DNA from: Nannocystis sp.
GTDB taxonomy: Bacteria; Myxococcota_A; Polyangia; Nannocystales; Nannocystaceae
Reading direction: 5' to 3'
NCBI GenBank assembly: GCA_016712315.1
Contig: JADJRG010000022.1
Location: 992,001-1,056,000 of the forward strand
DNA length: 64,000 bases
Positions 33,201-42,069 of the stretch are shown here, in pieces. A model generated the notes under the pieces. The model saw only the letters and a list, made by a program, of their open reading frames with translations, made no database searches and had not been told where the DNA came from. How positions within the stretch are numbered: position 1 is the stretch's first letter; every line of letters begins with the position of its first letter. A program made the translations under genes and the position numbers.

Positions 33201-33584
33201 GCCGATGAAGGGGCGGCCGAGTTGGAGCTCGATCTGTCGGAGGAGCGCTTCCCGCACCCGCAGGAGCCCGTTGCGCGCACGATCGAGTTTGCGGCGTTCT
33301 TCGTCCGCTGGCGGCCGGGCGACGACACGATCCCGACGCTCGAGGCCCACCTCGTCGGGGCGGAGCTGAATGGCCCCGGCGTCACCGAGGAGGGGCTCAC
33401 CTTCGCCGCGTACAAGGCTGGCCAGCCAGCGTCGTACCCCGAGTACCTGTGGTTCGCTGCGACGACGCCGCTGACCAGCGAGCCAGGGACCTTCACCCTC
33501 TCGGTGACGACAGGCTGGCCAGTAGGCAAGGATCCCGACGACATCCTCGTCCTGATTCAGTACCGCGTCGGCGCGGAGCCGTGA
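24231..33584 (+). CDS. Tc toxin A subunit (TcA/TcdA-like)
   Basis: 3117 aa. ATG 24231 has GGAGA 6 nt upstream; an earlier frame start at 24189 lacks one. Residues 1-200 hold two transthyretin/carboxypeptidase-regulatory-like beta domains (LYGQVTDIQTSDAVENATVT; VAGKVVEVDGTPIAGVDVKV). Near 650 the VRP1-type block CACRHCDSVHGAAAYFVEIM is typical of TcA shells. Near 2110-2150 there is YNWELFFHAPMYIADRLMAE followed by FAEAQRWLHYIFNPT, and near 2400 WDIVADRFFKLRHCLNLDG. A coiled-coil channel region lies around 2540-2700, and a TcB-binding-like end starts near 2810 (FDLDHPSHYLRRIKMV). TcA pentamers form the receptor-binding injection channel of ABC toxins. The gene is intact and directly precedes the TcB-TcC genes. 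Confidence 0.92.
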   Translation: MSLSLYGQVTDIQTSDAVENATVTLVDPITDTILHITTTSVGAAVPGGYFTFEVTFQQMLEIMGGNHHRTVTFKVYDGVVFLGCQDKLISALTFRGTETIEVEVDSSYTPPEGNFLYNVAGKVVEVDGTPIAGVDVKVYHKKMATETLLETEQTASDGRFLVRYEGPPGAHPDQASIDIIVRCYDDEELVASSEKITNPRWDLSLILVRDNETLRGKPSIVSYMDALDPLLDGVAYHELDADQVGYLSAKTGFDAGLIATIARAHRLSEALAIDAEAFYGIAHAGFPLSTNAVVSLDAETVTSALMRAIADNAISSSVEADITSITSALAAARLDHAVPASDPQTTTLGSVLTAASLTSGLPRSFAEAYLSHIGTIEEFWEDLRADTENFGDAVVDTIQFTLQVGTLTASHAPLVKLLSQMRVSDDFSVAAELAQYDDQDWIDLLDEEVDSSPVSTPAGIPGADETERRANYGRAISRMVEDLYPSAHVAYHLPGGAATSDVAGFVIQNPGFSFARTSIDDFLETAEGLPPEPEDLDALRQDLLKIQRVFNIAPRFGRTSAVGALLEGGIVSARQIRMMGLASFKAIYASALGGEDVAASIYDKADKVASTTLAAFTQMRKEFVFPSTNVITTPGCGDPDLAAIFGSLDYCACRHCDSVHGAAAYFVEIMNFLRPGGDETVLNKLIARRPELMHVKLNCENADTPLPAIDLVNEVLERAVLQHHSEDPHTNPATWPQTTWSGPDLLAHPEKIYTDVYDTFLSDDEGACFPWILPFDLGLSEARIYLTHLGVSRIALQDAFEWFDGLGEDEIYRIDERLGLSPSQGSIVRRTNEAIDLWHLWGFASAGTWIDQINRVETFLERSELSFEGLQALLRTDLLSDVKIVYDEPCTLKDAELRLIADPEEPGLDTTKLEKLVTVFRVGRALGWSNFEVDMVMRGLGLTFAQPVDEELEVLAHFVRVRRQYPRLPLAEVLSWWAPLDTRAPAEGVFSFYEEVVRPNTREPEFRVGQIDANELKLVDVKGSLLGILQVDEASLGAAMAATGLTDGSSLNRANLSKLYRVASLARATSLRVPDLVTLVNYREALKEGSPGPFDGAPDAPVRDLLAVAADVRTSGLTAAALDFVLRDQASERFGASAADVTRALLDVITAQQASDADHEAHLPPADLPARERLAELLARLYADEELESALGLIDTKIPLDATGPQAVAARDALFGFLTIDGAAYVELGKAFDEAAAPDARAVLAVPELSEHLRRLARDRAAVRTISTSLDLEPADASALLESYVHDPLEELDPSRPALDVLTDDGLVAAFNPIDDAELLKSESFPKVFLEREGLPEPARLYRALTKVALVIRTLRFSPGLLRWLLAVAPEASVEILDLTQLPAAGAADSLVYAAYTGWGWLRRAIDLRDRVLGAPEDLVDLLGLIFAETFVKATTLSSLANSAGWDITMLSTFETHLDLSQEDFQTLEGPLALADALAVSKRVGVDPATLHTWATTVATTAQAAEIKGAAQAKYSPAAWPSVAEPLRDRLREQQRDALAQYLVPRLSGVGDRDDLLAHFLMDPEVSACGKTSRLLFATSAVQLFIQRALMGHEDDVVLSDEHSEEWVWMKRYRVWEANRKIFLYPENWVLPELRDDKSPLFRKLEEEISQADATEESVENAYIRYLEGLHEIARLEICGTYHEVERTSKGEVVVDRLHVFGRTHDDPSKVFYRQRIDDAYWTPWEEVPFQIEARGVLPIMVNRRLMLIWPKFGMRPTDTKKQPNTGTSERFVEISLMWSERQKDGWSGVKTSRDVTLDWSDVISGLGEANSRNIFSKYYLASEIGSGGEIVVRTARLVHETNPPTFYYPRPFIYDSLHDTFILINESIMDQPALNEDGLTGDAPTPYDLTIRHQAFTAKSVPGGLKLPIRNSVDWQLDWSPKIINTPSRVAVTFPRQTRGMDSHQPFTYEDDSVGLYLRRVDPPTAMPTPDIPRNGVDPTTAGDTSFVPYVGLVVGAAESQALTPIPVNQILAGGAAAANAHSWVKGFKANVGPKFRVSALYHPHAAFFIEQVRKYGVDGLLAPVGNDLVFQDLNDHIDQVYVPTPNECVVKPYPTGDIDFLFGGSYSVYNWELFFHAPMYIADRLMAERRFAEAQRWLHYIFNPTRTPSLVAESDCKYYWRIKPFRVAAAHMSIDELLELLHYEGDDAFKIARREDLEAQIDASRTDPFRPHLIARMRPTAYMRAVVMKYLDNLIAWGDDLFRQDTLESNNEALLYYDLALQILGKRPRKLDARERPDRTFFEACAENDGFIDDFSNFMVQLENKVLGVKGGVVKQALVLDFKAQDNQQKVTPGVYQFAYIAPEKSQTLNEQAKKDPPKPPFMSVYPFTAGAPDADPVRSELYFCVPPNGKLLGYWDIVADRFFKLRHCLNLDGVRRELPLYQPPIDPALLAKAAAQGIDIGTAISNLGAPLPHYRFSIHLGIAKEFGSQVSALGGALLQALEKRDAEALALLRAGQELKMMSSVRKIRETALDESTENIAALRAGRHIAEERLKYYQSRERMNALEEAEVKLQRNSLILDAVSLGCTALASILAFLPQIKVGVRGFVPSFDAEIGGQQLSTALHMIGQSTSGGASINRARAGMTLTQASYDRRKEDWDFQARLAQKDIAQIDRQITAAEIRKAISEIELKNHDQQAADAAEVLETMQSKFTNTELYAWMSGELSTLYFQVYQLAVDLARRAERCYRYELAIDDGDVSDFISYGHWDNRRKGLLAGERLAQDLRRMEAAYYEKNRREYELTKRVSLASLDPVALVALRKTGACHFFLPEAIFDLDHPSHYLRRIKMVGVSVPAVTGSFGSVGATLTYESGAIRREPDIELELAMIPSVQSIAVSTGQDDAGLFEPNLRDERYLPFEGKGLVQSSWRLSLPSKVRSFDYETIADVILTIRYTAREGGDAFGSLVQDGLPAALAGMERADGEAVKGTGQVRIFSARAEFPEAWRTFVTAGADEGAAELELDLSEERFPHPQEPVARTIEFAAFFVRWRPGDDTIPTLEAHLVGAELNGPGVTEEGLTFAAYKAGQPASYPEYLWFAATTPLTSEPGTFTLSVTTGWPVGKDPDDILVLIQYRVGAEP

Positions 33585-33602
33585 GCGAAGGAGACGAAGG
33601 CG

Positions 33603-36600
33603 ATGCCGACCGAACGAAAGCCATCGGATCCCCGTAGCCGACCTACGACGTCGCCGAGCCCGGCGCCCAGCGGCCAACAGTCCACGCCGGGAGCGTCGCG
33701 ACTTCAGGGAGGCAACCGCACGTCGACCCCGGGCGGGCCCACGGGTGCCCCCTCGGAGCCCGGCCTCGTCCCCACGCTCGCGCTCCCCAAGGGCGGCGGC
33801 GCCCTCAAGAACATCGGCGACAAGTTCGCCGCGAACGCCTTCATCGGCAGCGGCGGCATGAGCGTCCCGCTGCCGATCTCGCCGGGTCGTGAGCTCACCC
33901 CCGCGCTCGCCCTCGAGTACTCCACCGGCGCCAAGCAACGGTCCCTTCGGGATCGGCTGGCATCTCTCGGTCGCTGCGATCACCCGCAAGACCGATCGCG
34001 GCCTGCCCACCTACGACGACGCCCGCGAGGCCGACACCTTCATCGTCGCCGGCTCGGAGGATCTTGTACCGATGCTCGTGGAGAGCGAGGGTGACTGGAT
34101 CCCGAAGGTCACGGAGAGCGGCGGCTATCGGATCTTCTCCTATCGGCCGCGCGTCGAGTCCGGCTTCGCTCGTATCGAGCGTTGGAAGGAGATCGCCACC
34201 GGCGACGTCCACTGGCGCACCTGGACGCGCGACAACCACCGCTCGACCTACGGCACCAGCGCCGCCAGCCGGGTCGCCGACCCTGCCCACCCGGAGCGGA
34301 TCTTCTCCTGGCTGCTCGACGAGACCCGCGACGACCGCGGCAACCTCGTCGTCTTCGAGTACAGCGCCGAGGATCTCGAGAACGTCGACACCACCGCCCT
34401 CGAGGAGCACCAGCGCCTCGCTGTCGTCCAGACCCAGGCGCAGCGCTACCTCCGGCGGGTCTACTACGGCAACGCGGCCCCCGACGTCGCCGCCGACTGG
34501 CTCTTCGAGGTCCGCCTCGACTACGGCGACCTCGAGGTCGACGGCGGCGCTGGCGATCCATGGCCTGTTCGTGAAGACACTTTTTCGAGCTACCGCTCCG
34601 GCTTCGACGTCCGCACCCGTCGCCTCTGCTAGGCGGATCCTCATGCTCCACCACTTCGAGGAGCTACCGATCACCTCTTACCTCGTCGCCGCCATCGAGC
34701 TCACCTACGACGAGAACCCGACCGCCACGCTTCTCACGGCGATCACCCGCCGGGGGTACCTTTACGACACGGTCGAAGAGTCGTACACGAGCGCCGCCTA
34801 CCCGCCGATCGCGCTCACCTATAGCGCCGCTGAGATCGGCACCGCCACCCACCGTCTCGATCGCGCCAGCCTCCGCGACCTGCCCGCGGGCGTCGACGGC
34901 GATCGATTTCGCTTCGTCGATCTCGACGGCGAGGGGCTGCCTGGGCTGCTCACCGAGCAGGCCGGCCACTGGTACTACAAGCGAGGCGAAGGGGAGGGCA
35001 CCTTTGGGCCCTGGCACGCCCTCCCGACCCTCCCGAGCAACGCCAAGCTCGGCGCCCAGCGCCTCATGGATCTCGACGGAGACGGCCAGCTCAGCCTCGC
35101 GAGCCTCGGCGGCGCCGTGCCTGGCTACTTCGACCGGACAACCCCACCTGGCGGGGGTCCCGCGAAGTGGGAGCCCTACCGCACCTTCCGCACGCTCCCC
35201 AACATCGACCTCAGCGCCCCCAACGTCCAGCTCCTCGACCTCGACGGCGACGGGCTCGCTGACATCCTCGTCGCCGAGCAGAGCCGCTTCATCTGGTACC
35301 CCTCACGCGGCCGCGACGGCTTCGGCTCGCCGCTCGCGCTCTCGCGCCCGTCCGACGAGAAGGCCGGCCCCCAGCTCCTCTGGTCCGACCCTCAACAAGC
35401 GCTCTACTTCACCGACATGACCGGAGATGGCCTTTCGGACATCTGCCGCGTCCGCAACGGCGACGTCACCTACTGGCCCAACCTCGGCCACGGGCGCTTC
35501 GGTCGCGCGATCACCATGCGCGGCGCGCCGGTCTTTGATCGCCCCGATCGTTTCCGCGCCGATCGCCTCCGGACTGGCGACATCGACGGCTCCGGCACCA
35601 CCGACCTCGTCTACCTCCGCGAAGACGGCGCGAGGATCTTCAAAAACCAGGCCGGCAACGCCTTCGCCGCCGCTGTGCACCTCGACGGCTTTCCGCCGGT
35701 CGACACCCTCAGCCATGTCGAGCTCGTCGACATCCTCGGAAAAGGCACCTCGGCCCTCGTGTGGTCCACAGACCTCCCGCACCTCCGCGGCGCCCAGCTC
35801 GCCTACATCGACCTGATGGCCGTAAGCAAGCCCTACCTGCTGACCAAGGCCGAGAACAACCTCGGCCTCGAGACCCGCGTCTACTACGCGCCCTCCACCC
35901 AGTTCTATCTCGCCGATCGCGCCGCCGGCCGCCCATGGAAGACGCGGCTCCCCTTCCCGGTGCACGTGATCGAGCGCGTCGAGGTGCACGATCACGTCAC
36001 CGGCCACAGCTTCATCCAAAAGTACCGCTACCACCACGGCGCCTACGACGGCTCCGAGCGCGAGTTTCGCGGCTTTGGCATGGTCGAGACCGAGGACGCC
36101 GAGTCCATCACCGACGCCACCGGCGACAAGGAATTCCCGACCGGCCACACCATCGATGACGGCGTCCTTTATGTCCCGCCTGTCCTCACCAAGACCTGGT
36201 TTCACACCGGCGTCTTCCTCGGCGGCAACAGCGTCTCGCGCGGCTACGCCGACGAGTACTACAGCGACAAGACCCTCGAGAACCCCAGCGGGATCGCCAT
36301 CGATCTCCAGGACACCGTCATCCCTGCCGGCCTCCGCGCCCTCGAGCGCCGCGAGGCCGTACGCGCCCTCCGCGGCAAACCGCTCCGCGTCGAGGTCTAC
36401 GCGCGCGACGGCAGCGCCCAGGAGCCGCACCCGTACACCGTCGCCGAGAGCAACTTCGAGGTGCGTCTCCTACAACCGCGCGCGGGCCAGAAGCACGCCG
36501 CCTTCTTCGTGCACGACCGCGAGAGCCTCAGCTATCACTACGAGCGCGACCCCGCTGACCCTCGCGTCAGCCACAGCGTCACCCTCGAGGTCGACGCCTA

Positions 36601-37558
36601 CGGCAACGTCCGCCGCTCGGCGCAGATCGCCTATCCGCGCCCTGACGCCGTCGCCGCCGAGCTCGAGCAGGAGCAGACCAGCATCCTCTACACCGAGGCC
36701 GAGCTCATCCACATCGACGACGCCACCACCTACCGCCTCGGCGTGCCCTCCGAAGCCCGCACCTACGAGCTCCACGGTCTCACCGGTGATCCCAGCGCGC
36801 CCTTCTCGTTCTCGGCGCTGCTCGCCCACGCGGACGGCGCCGACGAGATCGCCTACGAGGACAGCCCCAGCGAAGGCGCCGAGAAGCGCCTGCTCAGCCG
36901 CGTCCAGAGCTACTACTACAGCGACGATCTCACCACACGCCTCGCTCTCGGCTCCTGCGGCGTTCGGGCGCTCCCGTACGAGACCCTCACCCTCGCCTTC
37001 ACCGACGACCAGCTCGACGACATCTTCGGCGCCAAGCTCACCGGCCTCGCCCTCGACACTGAGGGCGGCTACCGCGACGACACAGGCCTGTGGTGGCGCC
37101 CCTCGGGCCGGCAGATCTTCGACGATGAAGCCTTCTATCGGCCGATCGAGGTCCGCGATCTTTTTAACAACGCCACCACGATCGCCTACGACGACTACGA
37201 CCTGCTCGTAGAGACCGTCACCGATCCCCTCGGCAACGTCACCGCCGCCGCGCACGACTACCGCACCCTGCAGCCCACCCTCATCACCGATCCCAACGGC
37301 AACCGCCAGGCCGCCGCCTTCGACGCCCTCGGCCATGTGGTGCGGGTCGCCGTGATGGGCAAGCAGGGCGACAGCGACGGCGACACGCTCGACGACCCGA
37401 CCATCGAGCTCACCTACGACCTCGACGCCTGGCACAGCGACGAGCAGCCGGTGAGCGTCCACACCAAGCTGCGCGAGCAGCACGACCCCGAGACCACGCT
37501 CTTCCAGGAGCGCTTCACCTACTCCGGCGGCATGGGCCAGGTCGTCCTTGAAAAATGA
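33603..37558 (+). pseudogene. TcB part of a TcB-TcC toxin, two +1 frame breaks
   Basis: The start at 33603 follows AGGAGACGAAGG. The SpvB-type N-terminus reads ALALEYSTGA up to about 33932, where one extra base moves the frame; it continues as NGPFGIGWHLSVAAITRKTD. A second extra base near 34629 turns the frame again (RTRRLC then RRILMLHHFEELP). The rest is a classical TcB: FG-GAP blades (FVDLDGEGLPGLL, LLDLDGDGLADILV) and the middle domain (AENNLGLETRVYYAPSTQFY, HGAYDGSEREFRGFG). Together with TcC it should form the cocoon that shields the toxin tip. It may be a pseudogene, or the indels may be sequencing errors. Confidence 0.75.
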
Positions 37559-40500
37559 AGGCGGAGCCCGGCCTCGCGCCTGAGCGCGACGGCAGCGGCG
37601 AGCTCGTCTTCGACGGCGGCGAGCTCGTTATTTCTGACACCACCCCCGACCCGCGCTGGGTCGGCACCGGCCGCGTGATCCTCGACAACAAGGGCAACCC
37701 CATCAAACAGTACGAGCCCTTCTTCGACGCCTCGCCCGTCTACGTGGGCGAGGCTCAGCTCGCCGAGTGGGGCGTCACCCCGCTGCTCCACTACGATCCT
37801 CTCGGTCGCCTCATCCGCACCGACCTGCCCGACGGCACCTTCTCCAAAAACACCTTCACCCCTTGGGAGCAGCTCACCCATGACCCGAACGACACGGTCC
37901 TTGAGAGCGACTGGTACGCCGAGCGAGACGCCCTCACCCCCGGCACCGACCAGAACGACGCCGAGCGAGACGCGGCCACAAAATCCGAAGCCCACGCCGC
38001 CACGCCCACGCGAACCCTCCTCGACCACCTCGGACGCCCCTTCCTCACCATCGAGCACAACGGCCTCGATGATGAAGAGGATCCCATCTTCTACGCGACC
38101 CGCCTCGCCCTTGATCTCGAGGGCAACACCCTCGCCGTCACGGACGCCCGCGGAAACACCGCCGCCCAGACCGTCTACGCCCCGGGCGGACTCCCGCTCC
38201 GCACCCAAGCCCCCGACGCGGGCGCCCGCTGGACCCTCCCCAGCGCCCTCGGAGCCCCCCTCCGCGCCTGGGACGACCGCCTCCACCGCTGGCGCTGGAC
38301 CTACGACGCCTTAAGCCGGCCCACCCACGCCTACGTCAAGCCGGGTACCGACGACGAACTGCTCCGCGAGCGCACCGTCTACGGCGAGAGCCTCGGCGTC
38401 AGCGCCGCCGACACCAACCACCGCGGCCAAGTCTACGCCCTCTACGACACCGCCGGCGAGCTCGTCTTCGACGCCTACGACTTTAAACAAAACCTCCTCC
38501 AGCAGACCCGCCGCTTCGCCAGCGACTACACCGCCGCCCCCGACTGGCAGGACCTCGCTTTGGAAACTGTCCCTCAGGACATCCACGACGCCGCCGACCC
38601 GCTGCTCGACGCCGAGGCCTTTGAGACCGCCTGGACCTACGACGCCCTCAGCCGCGTGCTCACCCAGACCACCCCCGACCAGAGCGTCACCGAGCAGACC
38701 TACAGCCCCCGCGGCCTCGTCACCGCCCTCGCCGTCAAGATCCGCGGCGCCGCCACCGCCACCCCGATCGTCAGCGCCGTCGCCTACAACGCCCGCGGCC
38801 AGCGCCTGCGCGTCGACGCCGCCAATGACGTTTTTACAAACTTCGAGTACGATCCCGCCACCTTCCGCGTCCGGCGGATCCACACCGAGCGCCCGCACAG
38901 CGATCCCGACCTCCGCCGCGTCCAAGATCTCCGCTACCACTACGACCCCGTCGGCAACATCACCCGGATCCGCGACCTCGCCCAAGCCGGCGTCTACTTC
39001 GACAACGCCTACGCCGACCCCACCCAGTCCTTCACCTACGACCCGCTCTACCGCCTGACCCAAGCGACAGGTCGCGAACACGACGCCCTGCCGCAGCCCA
39101 CGGCCGAAGGCTTCGCCCCCATCGCCCACCCGCAGGACACCCAGGCCCAGCGAAATTACCTGCAAACCTACACCTACGACCCCGTCGGCAACATTCTCCG
39201 CATGAAACACAGCTCCGGTGGTGTCACCGTCTGGCATCGCGGCTACACTTACGCCACCACCGGCAACCGCCTGCTCGCCACCACCCTCCCCGGCGACGAC
39301 CTCGAAGACCCCGAAGACTACAGCGAGCCCTACACCTACGACGCCCACGGCAACATGACCGCGATGCCCACGATACCCGGCGGCCTCACCTGGGACCCCC
39401 AGGACCGCCTTATCAAAACCGACCATCAAGGCGGCGGCGTCACCTACTACGTCTACGACAGCGCCGGCCAGCGCGTGCGCAAGGTGCACCTCAACCAAGC
39501 CGCCACCATCTCCACCGAGCGCTATTACCTCGGCCCCTGGGAGACCTTTAGAAAAACCACCGACCTGCAAGGCACGCCCACCCTCGACACCGAGCGCGAG
39601 ACCCTGCACGTCCACACCCCAGCCGGCGCCGACTGCCTCATCGAGACCAAGACCGTCGAAGACGAGACCCCCCTGGGCAGCCCCACCCCCCTTTTAAGAT
39701 ACCAACACCACAACCACCTCGGCACCGCCACCCTAGAGCTCAGCGAAGACGCCGAGGTCATCACCTACGAAGAATACCACCCCTACGGCACCAGCGCCTA
39801 CCGAGCCGCCAACAGCGCCATCGAAGCCAGCCCCAAACGCTACCGCTACACCGGCAAAGAGCGCGACGAAGAGACCGGCCTCTACTACCACGAGGCGCGG
39901 TACTACGCGTGTTGGCTCGCAAGATGGACCGCCGCCGACCCCATCGGCCTCCAAGGCGGCCCCAACCGCTTCGCCTACGCCAACAACAACCCCCTGACCT
40001 TCACGGACCCTGGGGGCACGAGCCCCCAACATATCGTCTGTGACGATGACACCGTCAGCAGTAAGGCACCGCCACCTTCACTCATCACCACGGGGCGGGG
40101 CCTCGCTGGCGCCGGATCAACCACCCTTCCCGTGGAAGGGGATCCACAGTTTGAGCCCGCAGATCTCTCGGTCAAAGACTCTGGACCCGCGAACGGCCCC
40201 GAGTATATCCAAGACTGGGACGCCTGGAGCCGAGGCGTCCGCCAGAATGCTGACTCTCGCGCCGGATCGGCGCTGCAAGCCTGGCTAGGCACCATAGCCA
40301 TCGGCGCGAGTCTCGGGGCTGGATTCGCCATCGCCAGCATCACCGCTCGCTCCACCCTGGTCGCCCGAGGCTACATCGCCGCAACTGAGGCAGCCGAGGT
40401 CGTTGGAACGGCAATCCAGGCCCGTCCCGCCCTAGCCCTTGCTGCCGCCGCCATGGGTACGGCTGCCGAAGCGGATGCAATCGCTCATGGTGCGCCTCCC

Positions 40501-40983
40501 GGGCAATACGCTCTCGATTCCATCCGGGGTCGACTCCGCACCTCGAGTAGACCTCTCGAATCGGCGAAGAACTCACTCGGTGAGCACGAACTTCGCGAGG
40601 CACTCGTTGAATCCGGTGCCAAGGTGAGAGACTTGGCGTCTTTTCACCTTCCCGAACTCCCCACGGGTTCACCTGAACGGGTATTCCTCGGGATCTACGG
40701 TGGTAATGGATTAAAGATCGGGACGGTCAAGGTTGAGGTCGCTCGACCAGGACTCGTCTTCCTTAGGGATCTTGCGGCAAGATTCGGCGGACATACTCTC
40801 AAGGACCTACCCGCAGAGATGAGTGCAATTGCCCCGGCAATCGATCGGGCCAAGGAGATTGTATTCAGTGTCGGGGAATCCGGAATTAATCTCGGCACTC
40901 TTACAGCCAAAGAGCTGTCCTATATCCTTTCCAACGGCGCCGTGCTCCAGCGAACAACCTTCCTCTTTGGAGGCACATTTTGA
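37555..40983 (+). CDS. end of TcB fused to TcC: RHS shell plus hypervariable toxin tip
   Basis: 1142 aa. The first about 150 residues (RWVGTGRVILDNKGNPIKQY, VTPLLHYDPLGRLIRTDLPD) belong to TcB in known toxins, so this frame is the continuation of the previous gene, lost by one missing A in the run at 37549-37554. The ATG overlaps the upstream stop (ATGA), so reinitiation could rescue it. YD/RHS repeats follow, ending in the core RYTGKERDEETGLYYHEARY and TAADPIGLQGG. From about residue 820 (position 40015) the sequence changes to a 320-aa variable tip with a hydrophobic Ala-rich stretch and an unrecognised final domain, presumably the released toxin. Confidence 0.88.
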   Translation: MKAEPGLAPERDGSGELVFDGGELVISDTTPDPRWVGTGRVILDNKGNPIKQYEPFFDASPVYVGEAQLAEWGVTPLLHYDPLGRLIRTDLPDGTFSKNTFTPWEQLTHDPNDTVLESDWYAERDALTPGTDQNDAERDAATKSEAHAATPTRTLLDHLGRPFLTIEHNGLDDEEDPIFYATRLALDLEGNTLAVTDARGNTAAQTVYAPGGLPLRTQAPDAGARWTLPSALGAPLRAWDDRLHRWRWTYDALSRPTHAYVKPGTDDELLRERTVYGESLGVSAADTNHRGQVYALYDTAGELVFDAYDFKQNLLQQTRRFASDYTAAPDWQDLALETVPQDIHDAADPLLDAEAFETAWTYDALSRVLTQTTPDQSVTEQTYSPRGLVTALAVKIRGAATATPIVSAVAYNARGQRLRVDAANDVFTNFEYDPATFRVRRIHTERPHSDPDLRRVQDLRYHYDPVGNITRIRDLAQAGVYFDNAYADPTQSFTYDPLYRLTQATGREHDALPQPTAEGFAPIAHPQDTQAQRNYLQTYTYDPVGNILRMKHSSGGVTVWHRGYTYATTGNRLLATTLPGDDLEDPEDYSEPYTYDAHGNMTAMPTIPGGLTWDPQDRLIKTDHQGGGVTYYVYDSAGQRVRKVHLNQAATISTERYYLGPWETFRKTTDLQGTPTLDTERETLHVHTPAGADCLIETKTVEDETPLGSPTPLLRYQHHNHLGTATLELSEDAEVITYEEYHPYGTSAYRAANSAIEASPKRYRYTGKERDEETGLYYHEARYYACWLARWTAADPIGLQGGPNRFAYANNNPLTFTDPGGTSPQHIVCDDDTVSSKAPPPSLITTGRGLAGAGSTTLPVEGDPQFEPADLSVKDSGPANGPEYIQDWDAWSRGVRQNADSRAGSALQAWLGTIAIGASLGAGFAIASITARSTLVARGYIAATEAAEVVGTAIQARPALALAAAAMGTAAEADAIAHGAPPGQYALDSIRGRLRTSSRPLESAKNSLGEHELREALVESGAKVRDLASFHLPELPTGSPERVFLGIYGGNGLKIGTVKVEVARPGLVFLRDLAARFGGHTLKDLPAEMSAIAPAIDRAKEIVFSVGESGINLGTLTAKELSYILSNGAVLQRTTFLFGGTF

Positions 40984-41657
40984 CATTGACGCGAGTGCGT
41001 TTGGGTGTCGCCATTCACCCCGATGACAGTGCAGAGACCATTGGAATCGCCACTCAAGACCGGCTTCTCCTGGTTAGTGCCCTGATTGCAAGGCATGATG
41101 AGGGTCTTTCTGTGACGCGGGAATTGGCAAGAACCTACGCTAGGCGATTGCTAGATGCCGGTGATTTTAGAACTGCCGCGGATGGACAAGAGACCCTCGC
41201 TCGCGAAGCGACCCTCACACTTGGACTGTTCAAGGAACCTGCTTTACTGAGCTTCACCTTTGCCTTACTAGAGCGAAGCCATGTCAACATCTGGAACTGT
41301 GGGGGACACAGAGCCGTTGGCATTTCGAAGGGTGTCGCCTCTTGCGTTGTAGGGGATGGCTTCTGTCGAACAGATGACCCGCGCTATCGCACACTCATGG
41401 TCCTCGCCGCCGATTCGGACAAGCCTGTTTCCACCTCGGCGATCCATCACACCTCGATCAGCCTTGACAGACTGCAGTTGGTGGTGTTCTCCCCAAGCGG
41501 CAACCTGCCATTCATAGACGGAATCGAACGTGCCACAAGTACGGGCGACCTGCTTCTTATTCTAGGGGCGCAAGATCCGCTCCGTCGACACTCGCTAGCG
41601 TCGATTGAGGTTTGGCGGTCGAGGGAACTGGGAAATGCGGCCGAACCGTCGAGGTGA
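40980..41657 (+). CDS. candidate immunity protein, weakly PP2C/SpoIIE-like
   Basis: Up to 225 aa; possible starts are TTG 40980, TTG 40986 or GTG 40995. It overlaps or abuts the stop of the toxin-tip gene, the usual place for a cognate immunity gene in polymorphic toxin loci. The sequence contains VNIWNCGGHRAVGISKG, VLAADSDKPV and DGIERATSTGDLLLIL, which faintly recall PP2C/SpoIIE phosphatase strands, but the metal-binding aspartates are not clear. Composition is lower in GC like the tip, so the two probably arrived together. The end runs into the repeat at about 41674. Confidence 0.5.
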   Translation: MTLTRVRLGVAIHPDDSAETIGIATQDRLLLVSALIARHDEGLSVTRELARTYARRLLDAGDFRTAADGQETLAREATLTLGLFKEPALLSFTFALLERSHVNIWNCGGHRAVGISKGVASCVVGDGFCRTDDPRYRTLMVLAADSDKPVSTSAIHHTSISLDRLQLVVFSPSGNLPFIDGIERATSTGDLLLILGAQDPLRRHSLASIEVWRSRELGNAAEPSR

Positions 41658-41673
41658 ACAGCGTCTCGCGCGA

Positions 41674-41789
41674 CGCGGCGTCTGCTGCCCGTGCTCGCCC
41701 AGTGACGCGAGTAGTCGCTGCTCCCGCGCCGGATCGCGGACCCGCAGCGCCTCGTACTTCAGGTCGAGTTGGTGGAACTCCAGCTTCAT
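41674..41789 (-). pseudogene. N-terminal fragment of an IS-associated ParB-like protein
   Basis: It reads KLEFHQLDLKYEALRVRDPA and REQRLLASLGEHGQQTP, the beginning of the ParB/RepB-type protein found next to IS21-like transposases. The frame is cut off at the junction with the toxin immunity region. A second, longer copy lies at 43141-43697. Both sit in a duplicated segment of about 280 bp. Confidence 0.6.
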
Positions 41790-41957
41790 CGCCCAGCCCC
41801 TCCGCCTCGAGCACGCCGGCCACTCCCGACCCCGATCTCGGGGTGCGGGATCCGCGTGTCGGCCGAGGAGGCGACGTCCATGGATGCCCTCGTGCCAGAG
41901 ACCCGAGGGGGCCCGGAAGCGAGTCCGTGACAGGTCGCCAGGTTTTGGGCGAAATCC
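41674..41957 (+). repeat. direct repeat copy 1 (about 280 bp)
   Basis: The segment recurs in the same orientation at 43588-43868 with only scattered differences. It contains the 5' end and upstream region of the ParB-like IS-associated gene, and ends at GGGCGAAATCCT in both copies. Confidence 0.85.
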
Positions 41958-42069
41958 TACCTCGCAGCCCAACTGACACAAATCTCGTAAATGTCAGCGA
42001 GGACATCTCGCCTGCTCGCTGCTCAGCGACGGTTGCGGATGTGAGGCGTAGAGCGAATCGACCGCTGCT

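Noticed and set aside
37545..37560. Programmed -1 frameshift joining TcB to the next frame
   Set aside because: CTT GAA AAA TGA does not form a canonical slippery heptamer, and two other indels upstream need another explanation. A lost A or reinitiation at ATGA is simpler.
41958..42069. Promoter or gene between the repeat and the orphan partner gene
   Set aside because: It is short and shows no convincing signal on either strand.
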